Shown piece by piece: positions 48,675 through 60,885 of a stretch of 64,000 nucleotides of DNA. The notes beneath the pieces were generated by a model. It saw only the letters and a list, made by a program, of their open reading frames with translations, was not told the DNA's origin and searched no databases. The position numbers and the translations under genes were made by a program. The stretch is from Sisyra terminalis (lineage: Eukaryota > Arthropoda > Insecta > Neuroptera > Sisyridae), in the NCBI GenBank assembly GCA_958496175.1, contig OY292278.1:44702001-44766000 (forward strand), read 5' to 3'. Position 1 is the first letter of the stretch; each line of letters opens with the position of its first letter.

Positions 48675-51290
48675 AAGCTTAATTAAATGGTTTTATTAAT
48701 TGAGCTTTGAACTAATTTTTCAATCGAAGCTTTGGTTAGTACACTGTTATTTTTTTATAAACTTATAACTTATTATTCTTTGGACAATTCACCGGTTAAA
48801 ATTTAAGGGATGCCTTCGTTACTTTTAAGTAATCTTATCTCAACCATTTGTTTTAAGTATGGTAAGAGAGCTTTTAAGTTGAAAATTAAAAATCGTCAAA
48901 AAAATTGGGGAAAATAAGGGTTGAAACTTCTACAAATAAAAATTTCTTGAGGATGTTTAAAATAATATTGTAAACGTTTTTGATAATATTTTGCAAATTG
49001 AAAAAGCTCCAAATTATAGATTGTTATCTTTGGTTAGTGAAAATTTTTTTTGCCAAATACATTTTTGTATCGATTGTATTTCAGGGTTGAAATATTCTTT
49101 AAGAAAATCAAATACTTCAAATTAATTGTATAATATCCAACAAAGCAAAAGCGTAATAAATTATTTTTTCACTTAAGCTTTAAACTAATTTTCCAAATGA
49201 AGCTTTGGTTAGTACAATGTTATTTTTTTATAAACTTATAACTTATTATTCTTTGGACAATTCACCGGTTAAAATTTAAGGGATGCCTTTATTACTTTTA
49301 AGTAATCTTATCTCAAACATTTGTTTTAAGTATGGTAAGAGAGCTTTTAAGTTGAAAAGTAGAAATCGTCAATAAATTCGGGAAAATAAGGGTTAAAAGT
49401 TCTACAAATAAAAATTCCTTGAGGATGTTCAAAATAATATTGTAAACGTTTTTGATAATATTTTGTAAATTGAAAAAGCTCGAAATTGTAGACCGTTATT
49501 TTTGGTTAGTAATTTTTTTTACCAATTACATTTTTGTATCGATCGCATTTCAGGGTTGAAATATTCTTTAAGAAAATCAAATATTTCAAATTAATTGTAT
49601 AATATCCAATAAAGCAAAAGCGTAATAAATTATTTTTTCACTTAAGCTTTAAACTAATTTTCCAAATGAAGCTTTGGTTAGTACACTGTTATTTTTTTAT
49701 AGACTTATAATTTTTGACAACTATCCGATTAAAAATTAAGGGTTGCCTTCGTTACTTTAAAGTAATCTTATCTCAAACATTTGTTTTAAGTATGGTAAGA
49801 GAGCTTTTAAGTTGATAAATAGAAATCGTCAATAAATTCGGGAAAATAAGGGTTGAAACTTCTACAAATAAAAATTCCTTGAGGATGTTCAAAAAAAATA
49901 TTGTAAACTTTTTTGATAATATTTTGTAAATTGAAAAAGCTCGAAATTGTAGACCGTTATTTTTGGTTAGTAATTTTTTTTACCAATTACATTTTTGTAT
50001 CGATCGCATTTCAGGGTTGAAATATTCTTTAAGAAAATCAAATATTTCAAATTGATTGTATAATATCCAATAAAGCAAAACGTAGTTAACCATTTCATCA
50101 ATTAAGCTTTAAACTAATTTTCCAATTGAAATTTTAGTAAGTACACTGTTATTTTTCAACATAAATATATCATATAATTTTTTTGGATACTTATCATTAA
50201 AAAATTAAGGGTAATCAACACTTTTTTTTTAAATAATTTTACCTCATTCATTCATTTTAATTATGGTGAAAAAGCTTTGAAGTTGAAAATTTCAAATCGT
50301 CCATAAATTGTGGAAAATAAGGGTTAAAATTTCCAATATCCAATAAAGCTTTCCTTAAGTATAAGAAGTTACTTAAAAATGTTATCAATAAAGCTTTGAA
50401 CTAATTTTCCAATTGAAGTTTTTGTTGGTACACTTATTTTGTACATAATTATATCTTATTATTCGTTTGGCAACTAACCACTAAAAACTTAAGGGTTGTC
50501 AACGTTTTATTTCAATAATTTTACCTCATTCATTTGTTTCAATTATGGTAAAAAAGCTTTAAATATGAAAATTTCAATCGTCAATAAATTGTGGAAAATA
50601 AGGGTTCAAACTTAAAATATCAAATAAAAATTTTTTACACTTTTGAAGCTTAACTAACCATTTTGCCAATTAAGTTTTGATCCAATTTTCCAATTGAAGT
50701 TTTAGCTAGTACACTGTTCTTTTTTTTTATATTATTAAACCAAAATTAACTTTTGGCAATCAGCCATTAAAACCTTAAGGGATATCTACGTTATTTTAAT
50801 AAATATTCTTATCCCATTTATTCGTTTCAATTACAACGAAAAAGATTTAAAGTTAAAAATTTCAATAAATTGTGGAAAATAAGGGTTGAAACTTCAGCAA
50901 ATGATAATCTCTTGAGAATATTCAAAATAATATTTTAAATGTTAATGATAATATTTTACAAATTTAAAAAGCTAAGAAAACTCAAAATAATTGATTGTTA
51001 TCTTTGGTTTGTAATTTTTTTTTCTTTCTAAATACAATTTTGTATCGATCGCATTTCAGGGTTGTAATTTTTTTTCGAAGATCAAATATTTCAAATTAAT
51101 TTTTATATTATCCAACAAAGCATTCTTAAATTTAAGTATTATAAGCTTTATTTACCATTATATCAATTGAGCTTTAAACTAACTTTCCAATTGAAGTTTT
51201 AGATAGTACACTGGTATAATCTCCTGGTATAATATCTCCTTACTCTTTTGCCAACTAACCATTAAAAACTTAAGGGTTATCTACGATTTT
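48675..51290 (+). repeat. Tandem array, ~472-bp monomer, 7 units
   Basis: Units begin near 48727, 49201, 49671, 50135, 50415, 50697 and 51197 (AAGCTTTGGTTAGTACACTG or a diverged form). Each has ACTTAAGGG-like, GGAAAATAAGGGTT, TTCCTTGAGGATGTTCAAAA and ATCGCATTTCAGGGTTG blocks. The first three are full length (470-474 bp) and very similar, hence recent. Two of the later ones lack ~190 bp internally. No coding frame. Confidence 0.9.
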
Positions 51291-51329
51291 TTTTAATCGT
51301 TAATCATTATCTCGAAAATTATCTCGTTT

Positions 51330-51775
51330 AGTATTGATCTTCGTGATTTGGTCTACAAGACCTTTTTTGTAGGAAATCAAATTCTCTACAAGTTTTTCAT
51401 TTATAATTTTTCCGTAGCTCTTGTTATTTACGAAATAAATGCAAAAAAAACGCGAATTTTATGGAAAAATCAGGTTCAGTGGCCCGTACTACCTCACCGG
51501 TGTGAGTTACGACTTTGTCGCAATGGGCACTTTTGTAGAACGTTTAATTCTGAGAAAAAACCATCTTCGGTAAAAGTGATCCCATGAAATGCCGCTGAGA
51601 TATAGAAATTTAAAAATAAAAAAACAGAGTTTCCGTGTATTTTCAATGGGAAATCTTTACACGTCTTGGTCGAGGACTTAAAATTAATATTAGGGGCTCA
51701 AACTTTCAGGGAATTTTTTTTTCGGTATTTCCAACAAAATTTCACAATGGGACCAAAAAAAAAATCACCCTAATA
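51330..51775 (+). mobile_element. Half of a foldback element (single arm)
   Basis: It shares CTACAAGACCTTTTTTGTAG-type and GGGCTCAAACTTTCAGGGAA blocks, the TTAATATTA symmetry and TTTCCAACAAAATTT with the palindromes at 6436 and 62975, but has no second arm. It also carries a GC-richer stretch (51480-51545). The 79-codon frame inside is repeat-borne. Confidence 0.55.
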
Positions 51776-51779
51776 TAGG

Positions 51780-52545
51780 TTTAAAAACTATAATACTTTC
51801 CGGTCCCCCAAAATCTAGTTGTACATTTTCCCCATTTAATTTTCATAAAAAATGCACTTTTCCATATTTCAATACGAAAATAAGAGGACCACAAATAAAT
51901 ATGTTTGCAATTGACGTTATTTTTATACAAATTTGTAGGCGTTTCTTAGCGTAGGTCTCTCAATGAACACTTTTACGCTCAATTCCAACAATCACTTTGT
52001 TGAATCATCCGAAATTCTTTGTTAATGTAGCACTCGAATGATGTTTCTATTAAAAATACGCTGTTTAATATTTATTTTTAATTAATGACGAATTTATCGA
52101 AGAAAATTCATACATATAAATCGACAAACGGTAAGATTTATAATCATTGGGTTCGAAGAACAAAGGTTTTTAATTACCACTAATTGTAAGTTTATTGTAT
52201 TTCCTTGTTGTCTTTCCTTTTACCTGACACTTCTTTTAATTATAAATGTTGGTTTAAATCTTGGCTAAATTGTCATTTAGAAAACATTTATACAACTTAG
52301 TCCTCATGATTTACTAAATGAATTGATTTTTATCATTCAAACCTTTGTAAAGATTTTTTTCTTGGAAAAGAAGTGGTGTCCCCGCCTGTAGACTTTAAAG
52401 CCTTATTTTTATTCTGTAAACTGCAAAAAAGCTTTTTCGATGAATTTTATAAAAACTTTTAGGGGTTCCTGATTAAAAGTTGGCTTCTTAATCATCTATT
52501 TGGATTTAATACTTGTAGATCAGCTTTTCTACAATCATCTCTTCA
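51780..52545. other. Intergenic, nothing seen
   Basis: AT-rich with no gene or repeat family recognised. Confidence 0.5.
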
Positions 52546-52554
52546 TTATCTTCC

Positions 52555-54675
52555 ACCATATGTTATAGTAAAGGCCCTCGCCAGATAAGATGGTCTAAAA
52601 TGCCCCCATTGCAATCGGCCTATTTTTTTTTTTTTTGAAAATACCTTACAGTATGGACAACATCTCAGCCAAGTTTCAACTCTAAAATATGACGCGTTGT
52701 TGTGTAAAAAATAAAAATAGTTTTTTCTCAAATTCAATATTCTCTGAATCTGTTTGATGGAACAATTCCAGTTCGGTGGAACAATTCCTGCAGATATTTG
52801 TAAATGATAGCAAACTTTTAACAGATATTTTTGATATTTCATCCCTTGTACTACTCATTAAAAAGTTTCAGTCATCTGAAATGGAATTAAAAGGTTTGAA
52901 ACATTGATAAAATGTAACAAAGTTAAGGAAACTACGAAACTATAGATCAAACTCTTAATTGGAACTTGAACATGGAAAAAGTTACAAAGATATTCCAGGT
53001 TTTGTACGATTATAAGTCAAAATATGGTCCCAAACATTATAAGTGCATCGGGCAAAAATCATGAAAGGCCCTTGCCAGATAATATGGTCTAAAATGCCCC
53101 CATTGCAATCGGGCTAATTTTTTTTTTAAAATACCTTACAGTATGGACAACATCTCAACCAAGTTTCAGCTCTAAAATATGACGCGTTTTTGTGTAAAAA
53201 AGAAAAAAAAATTTTTCAAAATCAATATTCTCTGAAATTGTTGGATAATACCAAAAAAAGTGCTTATGAGTTTCAAGATATCACTAAGTAGTATTCCGAG
53301 AATAAATTGTTCATGAATCAGATCGACCAATCATTGTTAAAAATACGATTTATTTTTTCAAAAAAATTTTTTTATGCTAAAATCGTTTGGTACACCTTAG
53401 TTTTTTTTTCTATATAATCCTCTATCATCATTCTACAATATATAATTTTTTAAGATTTTTAAAAATGTTAGACAATAGTTAAAAATAAAAAAGTATTCTT
53501 TAAACATTTTTTTTTGTGCTAAAATCTTTTAGTACCATCACGTAATTTTTTGTACATCATTCCCTTGTCTCAATTTACTAAATATAATTTTTTCGTATTT
53601 TTAAAAATGTTTGATAATGGTTAGAAAAATTAAACATATTTTTTAATTCAGATTTTGAGCTCTTACGTACTTAGTTTTTTTTTTCTAAAATAATAATTCA
53701 TCCACTTAGTCATCAACATTTATTTTATTCATTTTCTAAGTAACTTTAAAATATTTATATTTAGAAAAAAAAACTAAGTACGTAAGAGCTGAAAATCTGA
53801 ATTAAAAAATATGTTTAATTTTTTTAACCATTATCTAACATTTTTAAAAATACGAAAAAATCATATTTAGTAAACTGAGACAAGGGAATGATGTACAAAA
53901 AATTACGTGATGGTACTAAAAGATTTTAGCACTCAAAAAAATGTTTAAAGAATACTTCTTTTTTTTAACAATTGTCTAATATTTTTAAAAATCTTACAAA
54001 ATTATATATTGTAGAATGATGATAGAGGATTATATAGAAAAAAAACTAAGGTGTATCAAACAATTTTGGCATAAAAAAAAATTTTTGAAAAAATAAATCG
54101 TATTTTTAACAATGATCAATAGATCTGATTCATGAGCGAATTTTTCTCGGAATACTACTTAGTAATATCTTGAAACTCATAAGCACTTTTTTCGGTATTA
54201 TCAAACAGTTTCAGAGAATATTGAATTTGAAAAAAAATGTTTTATTTTTTACACAAAAACGCGTCATATTTTAGAGTTGAAATTTGGCTGAGATGTTGTC
54301 CATACTGTAAGGTATTTTCAAAAAAAAAAAAAATAGCCCGATTGCAATGGAGGCATTTTAGACCATATTATCTGGGCGAGGGCCTTTCATGATTTTTGTT
54401 CGATGCACTTATAATGTTTGGGACCATATTTTGACTTATAATCGTACAAAACCTGGAATATCTTTGTAACTTTTTCCATGTTCAAATTCCAATGAAGAGT
54501 TTGATCTATAGGCCCGCTGATTTTTTAACTTTGTTACATTTCATCAATGTTTCAAACCTTTCAATTCCATTTCAGATGACTGAAACTTTTTAATGAGTAT
54601 TCCAAGGGTTAAAATATCAAAAAGATCTATTCAAAGTTTGCTTTCAATTACAAATATCTGCAGGAATCGTTCCAC
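52555..54675. repeat. ~1.9 kb palindrome plus partial tandem copy
   Basis: Left arm 52774-53682 and right arm 53765-54675, around an ~80-bp spacer. Matching blocks include GGAACAATTCCTGCAGATAT, ATGGTCTAAAATGCCCCCAT, ACAGTATGGACAACATCTCA and CTTACGTACTTAGTTTTTTT and their complements. Arms are roughly 90% identical. The segment 52555-52773 is an extra direct copy of the part at 53065-53240. A 98-codon minus frame (52842-52546) lies inside and shows no domain. Confidence 0.88.
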
Positions 54676-55016
54676 CATCATAATTTATTCCATTTTTCTT
54701 TACATTGTCCCAAGTATCAATTGCAACTTAAACATATTATTTATTTATTTTTTCCTATTTTCCCGAATCAAACAACATTCGCGTGCCACTTGTGGCTTGC
54801 GTGCCACCCCCTCGCCCCTTTTCGCAAAAGCTGCGATGAATGCAAAAGAAAAGCTCATAGATCAAAAGAGAGAACGTCCAAACATGCTGCAAACCCTGCA
54901 CCCCATGCACACCCCCTGGTGCACCCCCACGTAGTAGCTATTCCATCAAACCCTGAACCGAATATGCTTGCAATAATATATTCCGTCTATACGCGAAATC
55001 AATGTCTATACGCGCA

Positions 55017-55454
55017 CTATGTCGCTATAGCAACGATCGTAGCATAGCGACGTAAACAGAATGCAGCATGATGTAACATGAAAGAGCTTTGAGCTTTGTT
55101 GCACAAGCTCAACTTCCAAACGTAATGCCAATACCCGTTGACAAAGGAAAAATTTCCTGTTGGAAAAGTTTTTGTGTAATTGATGTTTGATTTGTAGTTG
55201 GCGTTGGTGTCTTCGTGGAATTGACCAATGGCGAGATTGAATTTTTCATTGGTGCGCTCCACCTATGCGAGCGCTTTGGAACCACCAAATGCGATTTCGG
55301 TAAATATTGTGCAAAATTCATCATATAACGCATTGTTCGGCTTGTTGGGAAACATTAGCGACGTTGCGTTTGATAGCCGCAATCCGTACGCATCGTAAAG
55401 CTCAAAGCTCAGACGCACACGTGCACGCCGAAAGCTCGCGCACACGTGTAACAA
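55017..55454 (-). pseudogene. Open frame with one in-frame TAG, unrecognised
   Basis: On the minus strand the frame is open from about 55454 to 55017 (146 codons) except for one TAG at 55265-55263. Codons are GC-rich and the peptides are protein-like (RLSFELYDAYGLRLS; NNALYDEFCTIFTEIAFGG; then, after the stop, NFSFVNGYWHYVWK). I do not recognise a family. It could be a broken gene, a read-through case, two exons (GTGGAG directly follows the TAG), or a lucky frame in GC-rich DNA. Confidence 0.25.
55021..55034 (+). promoter_or_regulatory. RFX X-box-like site
   Basis: GTCGCTATAGCAAC matches RYYNYY-AT-RRNRAC throughout. It is the left part of an imperfect palindrome ending in ATAGCGAC at 55051. 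A promoter of a ciliary or sensory-neuron gene is one possibility, but no such gene is visible next to it. Confidence 0.35.
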
Positions 55455-55685
55455 TAGAGCTTCAACACCATACCGAGAAATAATTAATTATCTCGCTAAT
55501 TAGCCCAATCAATGATGATGATATAGAGGTATGTTTTTAGTAGAAGTGCCACTCCCTTACCCCGTTCACACCCTTGCACCACTATATCGAAATATTAATA
55601 ATTTTCCCGTGATTATTGTCCAATGTTTATATGTGTAATGATTGCGATAATTTTGTCCAAATGAAAGCTCTTCGATGAAAACACG

Positions 55686-55704
55686 GACAGACAGACAGAC
55701 AGAC
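55686..55704. repeat. (GACA)n microsatellite
   Basis: Nearly five GACA units. Confidence 0.8.
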
Positions 55705-56065
55705 ATACACACAATACAAGTTTGGTCCATTATCTGGTAAATTGTGAACACCGCATCCACATCATAAAATGAAAGCGGGAGGAGGGGGAGGATAGGTTGT
55801 CGGGTCGGACGTGGGTCGGAGTCGTTTTCACATCGAAATCTCCATTTGAAAAGGGTTTTTAGGGATAATATTATATAGTAAGATCAATAATACAAGCTCT
55901 CAGTGCCGTAGGCGAGTTCGTAGAACGAAGCCCAGCGAAAACCACCGAACCAGCACATCAATAGATTCAACAATATGTTGGGCAAAGTGTGGCGAATCGT
56001 GGTAGCGGGTTACGGTTTGCAAATACTGTTCCCACCAACCCCTATCGAAAACCTCACCCCGTTCC

Positions 56066-56089
56066 CCACACACACACACACACACACAC
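56066..56089. repeat. (CA)n microsatellite
   Basis: About eleven CA units inside a C-rich stretch. Confidence 0.85.
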
Positions 56090-56480
56090 CAACCCCGTCG
56101 ACCGGGACGCAGGGGATCTCACCCACGCTACATTACCGGCCCTCTAGATTCAATATACACAACAGACAAATCTCACCCGCCATCCCATCCGACCACATCC
56201 GGTCGTTTTCTTCAAAACTATTTTGATTTTCGTGAAAATTTCTAATCCAAAGTGGAAAATTTTTATTGTTGCCAATAATCGAGGATGATTAATTGAAAAA
56301 AATGAATACAAATTGTAAACAAAGAGCAGCCACGAAATGTAGAGATCGATATCAGCGTTTCGGTAAGCATAAGGGATGATAAAGCGAGAGGGTGCCAAGT
56401 ATGAGGGCTCAAACGGGTCGATCACCGTCACTAACTTGTCGTGTCCCATTTGTACATTTACAAATAGACGAGAAATGTGA

Positions 56481-57610
56481 CATACTTACTGAGCTTTGGA
56501 TATTTAGGATTCATAATTCCCGAAAAAGGGCAAAGAAAAACCGAAATTGTATAGGTCAAGGAAGTGATTTAAATTTTATTATTGTGACTCAAATATTTGG
56601 TAACCACTGGTTCAAATGTCAATAAGATAAGTACTCTGATATAATCGTTACCAATTTCCAGAGGTAGTCTGGGTTTTTGGAAAATATCTTGGATTTTGAA
56701 CAACTTTTGTAAGCCTATGATTCTTACCAATTCTAAAATTGAAATTCTGAACTTTACTGAACTAATTTCAGAAAATATACTTTGAAGGTAGTCCAAAGGA
56801 TGTACTACCTTTAAAATCTAACATTCTTAGTCAAGGTTTTTGAAAAATAACTAGGATTTTGAGCAACATACTTATTGGGCTTTGGATATTTAGGATTCAT
56901 AATTCCCAAAAAAGGGCAAAGAAAAACCGAAATTGTATAGGTCAAGGAAGTGATTTAAATTTTATTATTGCGACTCAAATATTTGAGAACCACTAGTTCG
57001 AATGTCAATAAGATAAGTTTCTTGATATAATCGTTACCAATTTCCAGAGGTAGTCTGGATTTTTGGAAAATATCTTGGATTTTGAACAACTTTTGTAAGC
57101 CTATGATTCTTACCAATTCTAAAATTGAAATTCTGAACTTTGCTGAACTAATTTCTGAAAATTTTCTTTGAAGGTAGTCCGAAGGATATACTACCTTTAA
57201 ATCTAACATTCTTAGTTTAGGTTTTTGGAAAATAACTAGAATTTTGAACAACATACTTATTGGGCTTTGGATATTTAGGATTCATAATTCCCAAAAAAGG
57301 GCAAAGAAAAACCGAAATTGTATAGGTCAAGGAAGTGACTTAAATTTTATTATTGCGACTCAAATATTTGAGAACCACTAGTTCAAATGTCAATAAGATA
57401 AGTTCCTTGATATAATCATTCCCAATTTCCAGAGGTAGTCTGGATTTTTGGAAAATATGTTGGATTTTGAACTACTTTTGTAAGCCTATGATTATACTTA
57501 ACAACTCTAAAATTAAAATTCTGAATTTTACTGGACCAATTTCTGAAAATTTTTTATGAAGGTAGTCCAAAAGTTGTACTACCTTTAAATCTAACATTCT
57601 CATTGATGTC
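56481..57610. repeat. Three tandem repeats, ~384-bp unit
   Basis: TTTGGATATTTAGGATTCAT recurs near 56495, 56880 and 57265; each unit also has GGGCAAAGAAAAACCGAAAT, CCAATTTCCAGAGGTAGTCT and AAGCCTATGATT. Units are about 93-95% identical, so fairly recent. Minus-strand frames of 75-99 codons across units repeat the peptide FRISILELVRIIGLQKLFKI; there is no reason to think they are genes. Confidence 0.88.
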
Positions 57611-57699
57611 AAAAGAATGGCATAACAGTTAACCCAAGCCAAAGGCTTTTCAATATTTTGCTGAATTTTGCAAATATTTGCACTTTTGGAGCAATCACA

Positions 57700-58600
57700 A
57701 TAAATTTTGACGAATTGCAGCCTTTGGCTGCTTTAGACTTCTTCTGGGCTATATCAATGATTGGTAAACCATGAGCTTATTATCTAAAAGCTCTTTTAGT
57801 CTGTTGAATTCTTTCGCCAAATTAATGTCTTAACCAAATTAATACACAGCACTTGTTAATTATGAACAAAATATTAAATCTTAACTTAAGAATGATTTTC
57901 GAAGTCTGAAAATAAAAGCAAATAAAAGAAGATGAACCAAATTTTGTGGATAAACTGGAGATACTCAATGATCTAAGGTGCTTCATATAGTTTCTTAAAA
58001 TCCAATTTTCTATTAATTCGATTCAGGAATATTCCAATGTCATAAATTTTTCGAATTAATGGTATCAGATTGCCTAAAAAAATTGTCCCTTTAAGAAACT
58101 CCATGAAGCATTTTGGATCATTGAATATCTCCAGTTCACCAATCAAATTTGGTTCATCTTCTTTTAATTTCTTTATTAATTGCTTCGCTACATTTCTAGA
58201 TGCCTGAAAGTATTCTAAAGTTAAAACTTACCATTTTTCAAGTTCTTAATAATTTTCAAGTTCTGTGTACAACTTCTGGTACCTTTAGAGTATATAACCA
58301 TCATGAAATTTTTCGGTTGAAATAGGATAAAAATAAGGTTCCAATATGACGACTTTTGGATGTTATAATTTTGTAATAAATTAAAATATTCATCAGATAA
58401 TGAATTCATTTCTTGGCTAGACTTAGGGAAGGATAACCGGTGCCATAGTGGGTGCTTTATGAAGTATTAATTTTTCCAAAGATTTAAATAAATCTTTATT
58501 TAGGTTAACAAAAATAAACAGTTCAATAATTTTCCTCTTCAAACCAGATCTCTTCCTTAATAATTCGACAGTAAATTAATCGTTGGATAAGTCCTAGTAT
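57700..58600 (-). pseudogene. Broken coding sequence of unrecognised family
   Basis: Read on the minus strand, protein-like pieces follow each other in order with frame changes. About 58560-58440 has KRKIIELFIFVNLNKDLFKS and a LHKAPTMAP stretch. ATG 58409-58230 has MNSLSDEYFNLLQ and SKGTRSCTQNLKII. 58220-58040 has SRNVAKQLIKKLKEDEPN, ELEIFNDPKCFMEFLKG and LIPLIRKIYDIGIFLNRIN. About 57840-57770 has LAKEFNRLKELLDNKL. The pieces are charged and helical, unlike random AT-rich frames. At least two frameshifts and two stops break the frame. A GTAAGT lies at one break (58232), but the next AG would leave a 17-bp intron, so a frameshift is likelier. Part of it (57930-58005) is repeated in inverted orientation. 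It may be a decayed gene or element ORF; I cannot name the family. Confidence 0.45.
57925..58170. repeat. Inverted repeat within the broken coding sequence
   Basis: Arms 57930-58005 and 58093-58170 share AAAAGAAGATGAACCAAATTT, ACTGGAGATA and GTTTCTTAAA in opposite orientation, with an ~88-bp spacer. The left arm is a plus-strand copy of the peptide-coding piece in the right arm. Confidence 0.8.
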
Positions 58601-58825
58601 TCAAATCTATATATTAACCGATAAATAAGGCATAATTAATTTTTGAATTTGAAAATAAATAAAAGCAAATATATCACCGAGACTGACTCTCGGATTATAG
58701 ATGGCCGACCCTTGCACTAAAAGAGTAACAGGTGTCAGAATCTTATAGACACAAATCAATCAAAATCACTTCATGAACTTTTTCGTTTACCATAGCTCAA
58801 AATGTTTAACATTTTCGAAAGATAT
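58601..58825. other. Intergenic, nothing seen
   Basis: Short AT-rich gap; no feature recognised. Confidence 0.5.
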
Positions 58826-59334
58826 TGACATTATAATCATACGATATATTTGGTATAATTTTATCTTATTCATCGATTAAAACTATCAAATGTAATATGT
58901 TAGGTGTTTTCTTTTGGAAATGAAAATTTTGTAAACTTAAAATAATATTAAGTAGTTCCATAGTTCTTTTCTTTCTCTAATATCAAATGAATACACAATA
59001 TTTACGGTTTCGTTATGATTTATTTTGGTATATTAGAACTCTTTTATCAATTTGTTATAATTAAAAGTAAGTGCTCTTTTTTCAGACTATAGCTATGTTA
59101 TACTTTTGTTAAGTGTCCAAATTTCATTCAAATCGGTTTAGTAATTATTGAAGAAAAAAAATATTTTTCGATTCCTCGATTTTCTTTGGATTATTTCCAA
59201 ACAAAAATTTTAATGAGGATTAAAAGTTGGTAAAAGGAAATGCCAAAATTTTTAGTGCCAGCATAAAATATAAATATTTTTCTGAAATTGATTCATTCTT
59301 CAAATAAGATTTTTTCGCGGACTTTGAACAGCTA

Positions 59335-59585
59335 TACTGTTAATACAGTATATAGAATATATTGTGGTCCAATTTATGTAGAATAGATTAATATAATAAT
59401 ATATAAAAATCATACCATAAACATAAATTTGAACAGAAGTTCAAACAAAGATATTTGTGACGTATTGCCCAGATACGTATTTCGATTTCCAAGCAATCTT
59501 CCTCAGTGGTCATCAAGCAGTTTGGATCACTCCGTAACTGCTTTGTGATGATTCACATGTGAATCATGAGATCAATGATAAAAAA
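59335..59585 (-). mobile_element. Stem-loop repeat family, copy 3
   Basis: Carries the full family order on the minus strand: GAGTGATCCAAACTGCTTGA, CACTGAGGAAGATTGCTTGG, AATACGTATCTGGGCAATAC and TTTGAACTTCTGTTCAAA, then the A/T-rich end. The outer end GATTCACATGTGAATC is a palindrome. Confidence 0.75.
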
Positions 59586-60274
59586 AGCTCATGCACTGCT
59601 ACATACTAAAATTAAAGCTCAATTTCATCAATATACGTCACCGAAAGCTTAAAAATTGCGGATATCATCTACTATTTCTTTTAATGCAAGTTTTTGTCAA
59701 TGCTTTTTTTCTTAAGTCAAAATATTTATGTAAATATTTTTATAAATAAATAGAATAGCTAAGGAAATTAATGGTAAGTTTTCCTTTTTCCTATTCGGTT
59801 AAGAATACAGAAAAACATTTGAGTTTGTAATCATACAATATATTTGGTCTAATTTTTTCTTATTCATGAATTAAAACTATAAAGTGTAATATGTTAGGTT
59901 TTTTATGGAAATGTAAATTCTCTAAGCTTAAAATAATATTTGATAATATTATGGTAAGTTCTTTCCTTTCTCAATATTAATTGAATATACAATATTTACG
60001 GTTTCGTTATGATTTATTTTGGTATATAAGAAATCTTTTATCAAAAAGTTATAATTAAAAGTAAGGGCTCTTCTTTTTTCGGATTACAGCTATATTATAC
60101 CTTTGTAAAGTGTCCAAATTTCGTTAAAATCGCTTTAGTACTTTGTGGAGAAAATTAATTATTTTTCGATTCCCAAATAAAAATTTTATTGAAGGTTGAA
60201 AGTTAGTAAAAAGGGGATGCCAAAATGTTTAGTACCAACATAAAAAATGATTTAAATATTTTCCTGACTTTAAA

Positions 60275-60885
60275 CAGTTATACTGTTTATACATTATATA
60301 GAATATATAGTGGTCTAATTTATATAGTATAGAGTAATATAATAATATATAAAAGTCATACCATAAACATAAATTTGAACAGAAGTTCATTTGAATAAAA
60401 ATGAAAAATTGTGAATCATCACAAAGCAGTTACGGAGTTATCCAAACTACTTGGTAACCAATGAGGAAGATTGCTTGGCAATCGAAATACGTATCAAGAC
60501 AATACGTCAAAAATATTTTTGTTTGAACTTCTGTTCAAATGTATGTTTATGGTATGACTTTTATATATTATTATATTACTCTATACTACATAAATTGGAC
60601 TTACATTAAAAATGATTTAAATATTTTTCTGACTTTAAGTAGTTATACTGTTTATACAATATATAGAATATATTGTGGTCCAATTTATGCAGTATAGATT
60701 AATATAATAATATATAAAATCATACCATTAACATAAATTTGAACAGAAGTTCAAACAAAAATATTTGTGACGTATTGCCCAGATACGTATTTCGATTGCC
60801 CAGAAATCTTCCTAAGTGGTCATCAAGTAATTTGCATCACTCCGTAATTGCTTTGTGATGATTTACATGTGAATCATAAGATCAA
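60275..60885. mobile_element. Stem-loop repeat family, copies 4-6 (head-to-tail mix)
   Basis: A partial minus copy (60275-60390), a plus copy (60395-60605) and a minus copy (60650-60885) are adjacent. The plus copy shows three successive stem-loops: GATTGC/GCAATC at 60469-60483, ACGTAT/ATACGT at 60489-60507, and TTTGAAC/GTTCAAA at 60522-60539. The opposed copies together form a further inverted repeat. Confidence 0.75.

Larger units (their letters stand above)
54740..56250. promoter_or_regulatory. Long GC-richer unique region
   Basis: About 1.5 kb of non-repetitive, GC-richer DNA, the largest such block besides the bHLH gene. Overlapping frames of 60-113 codons occur on both strands, with no known domain. 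It holds an X-box match (55021-55034), a stopped minus-strand frame (55454-55017), a GACA microsatellite and a CA microsatellite. It may be a cluster of enhancers or an exon or promoter of an unidentified gene. Confidence 0.35.

Noticed and set aside
56569..57254. Repeated minus-strand ORFs (99 and 75 codons)
   Set aside because: They come from three tandem repeat units and have no recognised domain. Units being recent explains the shared open frames.
58230..58246. 17-bp intron in the minus-strand coding relic
   Set aside because: GTAAGT...TTTAG would restore the frame, but 17 bp is below any workable spliceosomal intron; a frameshift is the simpler reading.
45600..60560. Complete hammerhead ribozyme in the stem-loop repeats
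   Set aside because: CTGAGGA, a stem and GAAA are in the right order, but the bases before CTGAGGA do not pair with those after the GTC, and the second hairpin leaves two extra unpaired bases. The core cannot be completed by eye.
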